From the NCBI GenBank assembly GCA_023853785.1, contig JAJIRX010000034.1, positions 1 through 13,402 on the forward strand: a stretch of 13,402 bases of DNA, written 5' to 3'. The translations under genes were made by a program, and so were the position numbers. Source of the stretch: Psilocybe azurescens (taxonomy: Eukaryota > Basidiomycota > Agaricomycetes > Agaricales > Agrocybaceae). This document shows positions 6,909 to 13,402 of this stretch, in pieces. Under the pieces are notes generated by a model, which made no database searches, was not told where the DNA came from, and saw nothing but the letters and a program-made list of their open reading frames with translations. Positions within the stretch are counted from its first letter, which is position 1. Each line of letters begins with the position of its first letter.

Positions 6909-7926
6909 ATGAAGCCTGCAACACCTTCTCGGTACAATTCTGTCCTCAATCTTCTTGAAGAGGGCCATTCTCTTTGTCAAATAGAGTCTAAAACTGGTTT
7001 GGGAAAGTCAACTGTTGGAAGAATCAAGAGGAAGTGAATGCCAACAAAGAAAACCCCAAAACAACAAAGGTGGGCGTCCCTCCAAGCTTACTCCCAAAGA
7101 TAAACAGGTCTTTTTCATCAAATCAAAACAGGAAAGCTGGACAATGCTGTCCAGGCAACACACTTCATCAATAATGCTATTCCCTCTCCTGTTTGTGCCC
7201 AAACAGTCAGAAATGCCCTCAAAGAAAACAACTTCCGCTCTGTTGTTAAATCAAAGCGGCCCTCCTCAAGGCTATCCACCGTCAAAATGCCTAAAATTTG
7301 CCCAGAATCATGTTGGCTGGACTGTGGAGGATTGGAAAAGAGTACTCTGGTCAGATGAAACAAAAATCAACAGGATTGGCTCAGATGGAAGGGTCTATAC
7401 ATGGAAACCCAAGGGTGAAGCAATCTCAGATAGAACAACATCACCAACTGTCAAGCATGGAGGGCAACAATCTCATGGTATGGGGTTGTATGGGGTGGAA
7501 TGGTGTTGGAACACTCACTGAGGTTGAGGGGAAGATGAATGCAGACCAATACTGTGAAATTTTGGAGCATGGGGTGAATGAAAGCTTTGACAACTTGGAG
7601 ATGGCAGAGGGAAAAGGATTTTCAGCAGGATAATGACCCCAAACACACCTCCAAAAAGCTCAAGAATGGTTTTGGCCAATGATGTTGAAGTTATGGAGTG
7701 GCCACCCCAATCCCCCTGATCTCAACCCCATTGAACACCTTTGGGTTTACCTCAAAGGCAAATGAACACCTATGAGACACCACCCAAAGGAGCATTTGAA
7801 TTGTGGGAGAGATTGGCAAAGGAATGGACTGAAATACCTTCAGAAACATGCCAAAGGCTTATAGAAAGCATGCCAAGGAGAATGGAGGCTGTTATCAAGG
7901 CAAAGGGAGGCCATACTAAGTACTAG
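6909..7926 (+). pseudogene. Tc1-type transposase, DD34E, frameshifted
   Basis: The ATG at 6909 opens MKPATPSRYNSVLNLLEEGH and continues with QIESKTGLGKSTVGRIK, a helix-turn-helix DNA-binding domain. Two frame changes around 7030 lead to NNKGGRPSKLTPKDK, a GRPR-like linker. The catalytic domain keeps WSDETKIN (Asp codon 7354-7356), FQQDNDPKHTSK (Asp 7629-7631) and SPDLNPIEHLW (Glu 7733-7735). The last two are 104 nt apart, one base short of the DD34E spacing of Tc1 enzymes, and a run of five C near 7711-7716 fits a 1-bp insertion there among other indels. The C-terminus (AKEWTEIPSETCQRLIESMP) is readable to the stop at 7924-7926. The span equals about 339 codons, normal for the family. At least six frame changes are present. 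A TATAAAATAA box lies at about 6762. Confidence 0.93.
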
Positions 7927-7933
7927 ATAGAGA

Positions 7934-8142
7934 GTCAAAAAACTGTCCCAATGCTCTATTATTTTGTAAATTCCATTACTTAATCATTTTTGTTAAAATC
8001 ATGTGACCTTGGTAAGAAATATGTTATTCACATGTTAAACTATAACATATAATATTTTCAGACTTTTACATAATTTATTTCCCAAGTTATTAAACAATTA
8101 GTGAGAAAGTGCCAAACATTGGGATGGTTTTTTGAGCTACTG
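7934..8142 (-). repeat. Right terminal inverted repeat of the Tc1-type element
   Basis: Inverted match to 6553-6758. Its inner edge has TCAAAAAACTGTCCCAATG at 7935-7953, identical to the outermost motif of the left arm. Its outer edge has the reverse orientation copy at 8117-8135 with two substitutions. The TA flank follows at 8143-8144. Confidence 0.93.
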
Positions 8143-8144
8143 TA

Positions 8145-8322
8145 TAACACTGGTCATACCCAATTAGGGTGACTCCATTCCCCTTCATCTCTGGAGGTTA
8201 CAGGCCCAGCGAACCCCTTCCTTCCATCCATTTCCTCCAACTGCTGAGGTATCTTCTTATTACAAGGGCTATCCATTGCAATCCATCGAGATTGTAGTAC
8301 TAAGCCCTTCGACTATGACAGT
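8145..8322. other. Spacer right of the Tc1-type element; nothing recognised
   Basis: C/T-rich stretch (CCATTCCCCTTCATCTC and similar) with short open pieces but no motif. It may hold the 5' end or promoter of the kinase-like remnant that follows, since C/T-rich tracts often precede fungal start sites. Confidence 0.35.
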
Positions 8323-9526
8323 ATGACTACCAGGCTGAATCTGAACTTACCATTGTCATCTAAGTTTTATCTCATAGGCAGTTACTGACAAACTACAAGC
8401 AACATGTGCAAAAATCAACTGGGACCAGGTTTACAAGACTGCTTCCCTTGATCAAGGGGGCAACCTTGTACCTCTAATAACAACATGTTTTCTGGTGGTT
8501 GTAACACAATCTATCCCATCAAATTTGAGGATGGCACACGCTGGGCGCCGTGTTCGCACAATATGGAGCCCATTGAACCCACAGTGGAAACGATGTGCTA
8601 TGTTAAGAATAGCATACCTACTATACCCATTCGCGACTGTTCACGCTTGGTCCAACAGCGAGGATGGAGATGGTGTCAGAACACCTATATCCTATTGGAT
8701 TGGATCAGGGCTTAACCTTGACATGGAATGCGACCTTTCCTCCCCTGGAGGCTTGAGAACATGTGCTGGCACAGCTAGCCCAGTACTCTATTGACTTGTT
8801 GGTACACACTACAGAGCCAATTCAATCCAGCGCTGGCACCATGTCAGCGCTGGCCTGAGCGCTCAGAAGGATCAATTCCCGCCTTACACGTATCTTCAAT
8901 GGTGACCTCCTATTATTTGACCCCATTGACTGTCTAATCTATTGTGCCATGGCCAAGAAATACCACATTCCGTCCTTGGATGCTTTGCTGTTCCCACTCA
9001 TGCATACTGACCTCAATCCAAGGAACATTGTTGTTGATGGCAACTTTAATATTACTGGGTAAGGACCTGATATTATGCTCCTTGCTCATATCAATATCAT
9101 CAGAATGTGACTCATGGTTTATATTTTGCAGGATATTGGACTGGGACGAGTGGGTTTGTCAATTGCCTCTATAATTTGCTGTTAGGTGTCCAGCAATGAT
9201 AGCTGTCGGTGATGACCCTTCACACGATGAGTTGTTCCTCGAGGATCGCCTTTCCTTCATCAAGCATTTTCATCTGCACTCCATTCCTCTGGCCTCCCAG
9301 ATGACATTGCTGTGCAATTACCCCCATAGTGGAAAATGAGGAGCAGCAAGTGTTTCTGTCAGCGATTGGGAGTAAAAGCTTTTATGCTTATTGGGTGGGG
9401 AAGTATTTAGTTCATCATGCTGAATGGTTTGACGGCTGCCGGGAGGTGCCCTTGACAGGTTTATACAGAGTCACCCAAAGATGGCTGGTTCACCTGAAGT
9501 TCTCTCTATACATGCTCATTTATTGA
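8323..9526 (+). pseudogene. APH-family (aminoglycoside phosphotransferase-like) kinase pseudogene
   Basis: Fungal APH-type small-molecule or protein kinase-like fold; substrate unknown. Readable blocks in order are ATCAKINWDQVYKTASLDQGG, NTIYPIKFEDGTRWA (nucleotide-binding strand region), VHAWSNSEDGDGV, YILLDWI, then a long frame with LAQLAQYSIDLLVHTTEPI and LIYCAMAKKYHIPSLDA. The catalytic loop follows, HTDLNPRNIVVDGNFNITG, with His 9003-9005, Asp 9009-9011 and Asn 9024-9026 (HxDxxxxN). Across an intron comes ILDWDEW, the metal-binding equivalent of DFG. Downstream are GDDPSHDELFLEDRLSFIKH and a Trp-rich end (FYAYWVGKYLVHHAEW). About six frame changes hit the 5' half. The 3' half keeps one frame but has stops at 8754, 8856 and 9172. 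The start at 8323 is tentative (MTTRLNLNLPLSS, different frame). Confidence 0.85.
9059..9131 (+). other. Spliceosomal intron in the APH-like gene (73 nt)
   Basis: GTAAGG at 9059 and TTTTGCAG ending at 9131. Removing it joins NITG to ILDWDEW in the same frame, restoring the family's catalytic-loop-to-DWD spacing. The length is typical of basidiomycete introns. A possible branch site is TGACTC about 25 nt before the acceptor. Confidence 0.85.
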
Positions 9527-9923
9527 ACCTGCTAGAGAGGCATCTTGGCCATTCAAGGGTGATTGCAATCCTATCCCTTAAGACTACATCTTTTGTTTAA
9601 TTATTATTATGAAATAAGATAGCATGATCTATGTTTGGTTTTGATAACTATCTAAGCCATCCTCTACTCAGGAATTTTATTCACAAACTGACTCAATGAA
9701 ACCTCCTCAGACATTAACCATTCCTAGCCATCAAGGTTAGTATTTAATCTGTCACAAGCTCTGCTGTGGGCATAGAAAAGGTAATTTATATATTTTGGCA
9801 ACATGTGAAGTGGCAGTAATTTGCAAGAGACTTGTTAAATTGGGAAATACTAATCAATGACTACGAAAGTACCTGTAGCACCTGATCATGCTGGAAGAGA
9901 GCTGGTGTGAAGGGTATGATTCT
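9527..9923. other. No gene seen
   Basis: About 400 bp of AT-rich sequence with frequent stops on both strands. No motif, repeat or splice pattern convinced me. Confidence 0.5.
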
Positions 9924-10080
9924 GGAGTGTGTTCATGAAAAAAGGGTCATCTAATTCTAAGGGACAATGAGCAGTTTGACAGCTCAGTCATGGGACAATT
10001 TAGGAGTGTGTTCACAAAAAAGGGTCGTCTAATTCTAAGAGACAATGAGCAGTTTGACAGCTCAGTTATGGGGCATTTAC
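9924..10080 (+). repeat. Imperfect tandem duplication, unit 78-79 bp
   Basis: GGAGTGTGTTCA starts at 9924 and again at 10003, and CAGTTTGACAGCTCAGT recurs near the end of each unit. The copies differ by about four substitutions and one 1-nt indel in the A run. The second copy lies inside the ORF at 9990-10244. Confidence 0.88.
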
Positions 10081-10244
10081 GCATACCTGAGAAGGACACA
10101 CAGTGGTGCCATGCTTTCCATAGTAGGAAGTCGCAGTTACAGAAGACATCATTTGCTGATATCCTCTACGGTTTTATGCGCTTTGGGTTGAAAAGTTTGC
10201 ATGAATGGAAGACTTCTCAACTTTCTAGACACACTGTCAACTAA
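9990..10244 (+). CDS. Small ORF, 84 codons, hypothetical, possibly a gene fragment
   Basis: ATG at 9990 and stop at 10242-10244. The reading contains RLILRDNEQFDSSVMGHLRI and DTQWCHAFHSRKSQ, then FADILYGFMRFGLKSLHEW. Composition looks protein-like (mixed, with Trp, Phe, His), but no family is recognised. The reading would extend upstream into the first copy of the 79-bp duplication after a 1-nt shift, so this may be the 3' end of a decayed gene. It lies 460 bp after the kinase remnant in the same direction and could be unrelated. Confidence 0.35.
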   Translation: MGQFRSVFTKKGRLILRDNEQFDSSVMGHLRIPEKDTQWCHAFHSRKSQLQKTSFADILYGFMRFGLKSLHEWKTSQLSRHTVN

Positions 10245-10682
10245 GTCCGACCAGAGTCAATATCAGGTTCTAGAAAAATTTTCTATCTAAGAATAATCAG
10301 CCCTCTCGACCGGATAGAGTGGACTCTAAGAATTCAGCTTTCAGAATCAGGGTATGAACATAAAAAATTCATCCCTGGAGGTTGAAGTTGAGTGGAAGGA
10401 GTCAGCAAGTAGTTGACTCAGATAATATTAAGAAATATCAATTAATCACTTGATCATGGGTGCTTGAAGCAAATGCTGCCAAAGGTTCTTCGGGCATACT
10501 TCTATAAAGACAAACTGGCCAATAGGTCGTCCACAAAATCTGCATCCAAGGGTATGCAAATTCAGAAATTGGAGGTTTTTTTTTCTTCTTGTGAGACACA
10601 AAACTTGCTATAACTCCTCAACCAGATAATTTGACACCAAACTGGTTTTAGATTTAAATTTTAAAGTGTATTTAATGTCTCA
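10245..10682. other. No gene seen
   Basis: About 440 bp without a convincing ORF or motif; includes a T-rich run at about 10576-10590. Likely intergenic DNA upstream of the next remnant. Confidence 0.5.
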
Positions 10683-10724
10683 AAAGGTGTTTGTGTGTTT
10701 TATTCCAAAACCACATACACCTTT
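10683..10724. other. Strong hairpin (inverted repeat) upstream of a promoter-like box
   Basis: Arms 10683-10701 and 10707-10724 pair over about 17 of 18-19 positions, with one mismatch and one bulge and a 5-nt loop (ATTCC). The core pairs AAAGGTGT with ACACCTTT and GTTTT with AAAAC. It lies about 55 bp upstream of the TACAAATA box at 10777. Confidence 0.7.
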
Positions 10725-10776
10725 CTTCTCTGAATAGTTTTCATGTCCCTGATCATGTGACCATAGTGAATTTGGC

Positions 10777-10784
10777 TACAAATA
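10777..10784 (+). promoter_or_regulatory. TATA-like box (TACAAATA) for the remnant at 10860
   Basis: TACAAATA is followed 25-45 nt later by a C/T-rich stretch (CTCCATTTCTCTTG at 10806-10819) that resembles a fungal transcript start region. The first ATG of the readable gene is at 10860. Spacing is plausible; sequence alone cannot prove use. Confidence 0.4.
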
Positions 10785-10859
10785 CCAGCCCATCCTAGCA
10801 GCAAACTCCATTTCTCTTGTATCTGAGAACCTATACTTCCATTATACACCATCTTTGTT

Positions 10860-11621
10860 ATGTCTATTGTGATCGCTTCCTATTGCCATGATTCTTTTAG
10901 TGGACTTCCAGACATTGTCGATGCTGGCAGTGATTTACATGCCAAAGGTGGTTGTGGTATCATCCACAAAGTCTTTGGTCCAATCTTCATCAAATCACGG
11001 TGTTGAGGAAAAGTAAGCCCTGTTCGTCACTGTGTCATGGCACAGCACAAACAACTAACAACTTGGCTATAGACTTGGATTGGGGCTCCTTCATCACCAC
11101 TTTGACATGGAACCTAGTGAACAGCTCGTCAAACTTAATAATATCTCTACTCTATGGGGTGCAACAGATGCCAACAATATAGGCAGCACACTTCTAGCAA
11201 ATTCTTGGCTCTTTTCCAACAATGAGTTAGTTCCATATGAGTTCATCTACCAGCATGGAGAGTTCACCCAGGACAGCATGTTGGCTGCCCTGGATGGGTT
11301 CCTTGTTGAACTTTATGCCAAGTTGTCTGCCCTTGGATTAGACAAGACTTTTGGCCTTAGGGCGTCACCCAGGTCCAGACTTTGATGGACTTGTTGAGGT
11401 TATGGTTGGGAAGGCAAACATCAACTTCCACCCTTCCAAGGCAGATGCCCATCTAGTTAAACAGCATACTGATTAATTTTGTTGCAGATGTCACCAAAGG
11501 ATTCTACAGAAACAGCCTGGTTTTTGATCCTGAATTCATTAAAAGAGGTTGTGTCTGCAAATGTAATGAGATGACCATGCAGCATGGCCACATGGGCCAT
11601 CATACGACCTCTAAGAAGTAG
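10860..11621 (+). pseudogene. Spliced, frameshifted gene of an unrecognised fungal family (HHHFDM motif, Cys/His-rich tail)
   Basis: Exon 1 opens at ATG 10860 (MSIVIASYCHDSFSGLPDIV) and includes GGCGIIHKVFGPIFIK. One frame change near 10990-10995 leads to NHGVEEK. A 60-nt intron (11013-11072) then joins to LGLGLLHHHFDMEPSEQLV, TLWGAT, SWLFSNNELVPYEFIYQHGE and LVELYAKLSALGLDKTFGLR. A frame change near 11363 leads to HPGPDFDGLVEVMVGKANIN. The end, in a further frame, is FDPEFIKRGCVCKCNEM followed by HGHMGHH and a stop at 11619-11621. I know no function for it. I have a vague recollection of unnamed fungal proteins with a similar GLLHxHFDx core, but cannot confirm this. A further short intron (11456-11487) is possible but only 32 nt long. 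Confidence 0.7.
11013..11072 (+). other. Spliceosomal intron (60 nt) in the unrecognised gene
   Basis: Donor GTAAGC at 11013, branch site CTAAC at about 11055, acceptor GGCTATAG ending at 11072. Splicing gives a split AAA codon and an open junction VEEK-LGLGLLHHHF. All three signals match fungal consensus. Confidence 0.82.
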
Positions 11622-11778
11622 ATCCTTGGAGACATTTCTCGAATTATTTTGACTATTTTGAAATATCTTGTCAAAAAATAATCCATATCTTTTGGTCTCT
11701 TTTGCATTGTATTTGTGTAATTTCTACCTTTCTGGAAAGGTATAGATTGTGTTTTGAAGCTCAGTATACCATCCCCAC

Positions 11779-11884
11779 ATACAGTCATACACGGGTCATA
11801 TATGGTCACATACAGGTCACATACTTGGGCCATATTTGGGTTAGAAATATGTATATGACCATGTCGACCCATATGCTACTGTAT
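11779..11884. repeat. Imperfect inverted repeat, arms about 36 bp, loop 35 bp
   Basis: Arm 11779-11814 pairs with 11850-11884. The outer ends are ATACAG and CTGTAT, and the centre pairs GGGTCATATATGG with CCATGTCGACCC-like sequence, with a few mismatches and small gaps. The left arm and loop also hold GGTCACATACA repeated in tandem (11804 and 11815). It could be the relic of a small inverted-repeat element or a cruciform; no coding. Confidence 0.65.
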
Positions 11885-12359
11885 GCAACTCAGGTAGTTC
11901 AGTGTCTTTGTCAGGGATCATTCAAATCTGACTAATCTCTGAAAGTTTCATCACAAAGTACTGTCCGGCTCCCACAATAATTAAGTTTGTAATATAATGG
12001 TACCCCTGCAATTTAAGTAGGGTTTATTCAACCACCTGCCTGAACTTTTACATTCTCAAAGGCACACCTAGTCACAATGTAACCATATATAACCTCTTTT
12101 TAATCTAACTAAATTCACTGACTCAGTTGGTAATTAAGCTATTGAGATCTGTTGAAGTACTAAATTTCTCGCTGTCATTATGAGTGTCCCATGACATCTG
12201 ACTGAAATATTGTGTCAAGAGCACATTTGTTATGGGCATGGTCAGAATGTTTGCAGTAGGGAGGAAATCAAGCAAGCAGAGCGGGAAAAGCACATTGATT
12301 AGACAAAGAGCAAGGGCTACATATGGACTAGCTAAGTAGAACTGAAAGGACAATACATA
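11885..12359. other. No gene seen
   Basis: About 475 bp with no motif. A hydrophobic minus-strand reading frame (12123-12353) has no family signature and no sign of conservation, so it is not called. Confidence 0.45.
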
Positions 12360-12600
12360 TCATTCAAGGAGGTAGAAGTGCAGAGACAACAAGATGATGA
12401 GAAGGGAATGACGCCAGAAACAAAGAGATGAGGATGCAAGAAAAGGATAGTCTGAAGTATGGTATGTATAAGAACAATGATGGACAAAGGAGAAAGGGGA
12501 GGAGAAGGTGAAGGTGACAAGTAAACACAAAGGTAAAGGCAAGAGATAAAGGATGAGAGATATGAACAAAGATGACAAGAGAAAGAACAAGAGCGCAAAC
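12360..12600. other. Purine-rich block (plus strand)
   Basis: About 240 bp in which the plus strand is dominated by A and G (AGAAAGGGGAGGAGAAGGTG and similar), with few pyrimidines. Minus-strand frames translate as Leu/Ser/Pro/Cys low complexity, which follows from composition. No exact tandem period was found by eye. It may be a decayed simple sequence, or a triplex- or nucleosome-affecting tract. Confidence 0.55.
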
Positions 12601-13402
12601 AGCGTCACAAGGTCATGCATGGCCTTGACTGTGACAATGTTGCATACTGCAGTCGAGAGCGGCAACATAATATAAACTTGTATTGTGGGCCAAGGCTTTG
12701 CCTGGCATTACAAGTCCTTTTTATTCTTACACTGTATTCTTTGAGCCTCAGCATCAGCAATTATAGTATTTGTACCAGAACTACAAAGAAATATATTATA
12801 TAATTGTTATTCAGCATACTATCAATGGTACTAAATTATTGAATCCACTCTGTCAGCCTTAGATCCAAACAGAACATCAAACTTACCTACAAGGGAATAA
12901 GTCAAATGGTCAAATGAGGAGTTGAACAGCAGACAGTCATAGGTGTGTCCAAAGAATGTGATTAGTTTGGTGGAATATATTTTATGAACTATACATCTTA
13001 ACAAAGGAAAAATTAGTAAGTGGGGAATGAGTTAGAGAGGAATTAGCAAAAGTGATGTAAGTAATTGATGTGTGCAAGAGAAAGAGTCAAACTCTGAATC
13101 ACACAGAGAACACAATTCAGAGTGCATGCAAAGCTTATCAGATGGGCTCATGAACTACCATTGTGAATAAAGAATTGAATTCTTGAGTAAATTTAAGTTA
13201 TTTCTTCTTTTCACCACCAATAACTCTTTGTTACAATACTACTTGCTTCCAATTTCAAACAGCTCTATACACTTTCATGTGTTCTGAGCAAGAGAATTCT
13301 CAGACTAAAGATAAGAGTTCTATTATGCAATAATAGGACTCTATTAAACTTATGGCTCAGTTTTTGTAGCATTGGCTGCTTCTTTATTGCAATATCTGGA
13401 GA
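12601..13402. other. AT-rich tail, no gene seen; small inverted repeats
   Basis: About 800 bp with no supported ORF. It contains a perfect 9-bp inverted repeat, ACTCTGAAT (13091-13099) and ATTCAGAGT (13115-13123), a 7-bp one around 13170-13184, and the stronger hairpin at 13314-13342. No motif of a known gene was seen on either strand. Confidence 0.5.
13314..13342. other. Hairpin, 13-bp stem with one mismatch, 3-nt loop
   Basis: AGAGTTCTATTAT (13314-13326) pairs with ATAATAGGACTCT (13330-13342) at 12 of 13 positions. It is AT-rich and lies close to the window end. Function unknown. Confidence 0.55.

Larger units (their letters stand above)
6553..8142 (+). mobile_element. Tc1/mariner-type DNA transposon, complete ends, decayed transposase (1590 bp)
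   Basis: The element starts CAGTAGCTCAAAAAACTG and ends with the reverse complement pattern TTTTTTGAGCTACTG. It is flanked by TA on both sides (6551-6552 and 8143-8144), the Tc1/mariner target duplication. The arms are about 205-209 bp, inverted, and differ by seven substitutions and one 2-nt indel by eye. A single transposase-like reading on the plus strand fills the space between the arms, and its stop is only 8 nt from the right arm. Movement would be by cut and paste. This copy cannot make its own enzyme as sequenced. Confidence 0.95.

Noticed and set aside
11456..11487. Possible second intron (GTTAAAC...TTGTTGCAG) in the unrecognised gene
   Set aside because: Only 32 nt, shorter than usual for fungal introns; the following frame still needs another shift. 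Kept as a possibility but not annotated.
11600..11872. Minus-strand ORF of 90 codons
   Set aside because: Its start lies inside the imperfect inverted repeat and its end overlaps the 3' end of the plus-strand remnant; no recognisable motif.
12123..12668. Hydrophobic minus-strand ORFs that might suggest a membrane protein
   Set aside because: The Leu/Ser/Phe/Cys richness follows from the purine-rich plus strand; the frames overlap each other and show no family signature, splice logic or promoter.
1..13402. CRISPR arrays, prokaryotic operons, tRNA or rRNA genes
   Set aside because: No regularly spaced short repeats, no cloverleaf and no rRNA-like sequence seen; introns and element types are eukaryotic.

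Overview
The window reads as repeat-rich, gene-poor DNA of a filamentous fungus, most likely a basidiomycete (inference). The grounds are a Tf1/sushi-type Ty3/gypsy retrotransposon with an integrase chromodomain, a Tc1-type DNA transposon, a decayed aminoglycoside-phosphotransferase-like (APH) gene, and two short canonical introns of 73 and 60 nt, the second with a CTAAC branch site.

Layout. Positions 1-6234 hold one retrotransposon on the minus strand. Its 5' LTR is at 5804-6234 and its 3' LTR at 1-401, the latter cut by the window edge. Between them, read right to left, lie gag with a CCHC knuckle, protease, reverse transcriptase, RNase H, integrase, chromodomain and a C-terminal tail. The best-supported unusual feature is the primer-binding site. 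No tRNA-type site abuts the 5' LTR. Instead an 11-nt sequence complementary to an 11-mer inside the LTR is found there, and a TATA-like box places the predicted transcript start at that 11-mer. This is the arrangement of the Tf1 self-priming mechanism. Positions 6235-6552 are AT-rich with no gene seen. Positions 6553-8142 hold a complete Tc1/mariner-type transposon, flanked by TA and with arms of about 205 bp, carrying a frameshifted DD34E transposase on the plus strand. About 8323-9526 is a plus-strand APH-like kinase pseudogene with a recognisable intron. About 9924-10244 is a tandem duplication next to a small ORF of unknown meaning. About 10777-11621 is a second decayed spliced gene of an unrecognised family, with a promoter-like box. 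From 11622 to the end I see no convincing gene, only inverted repeats and a purine-rich block.

No intact host gene was found, so no pathway can be assembled. The coding sequences are all broken, yet nearly every catalytic motif is still legible. The retrotransposon and transposase are broken mostly by 1-2 nt indels. The APH-like gene has indels in its 5' half and three nonsense codons compatible with C-to-T changes in its 3' half. Whether the indels are real decay or base-calling errors cannot be settled from this sequence alone.
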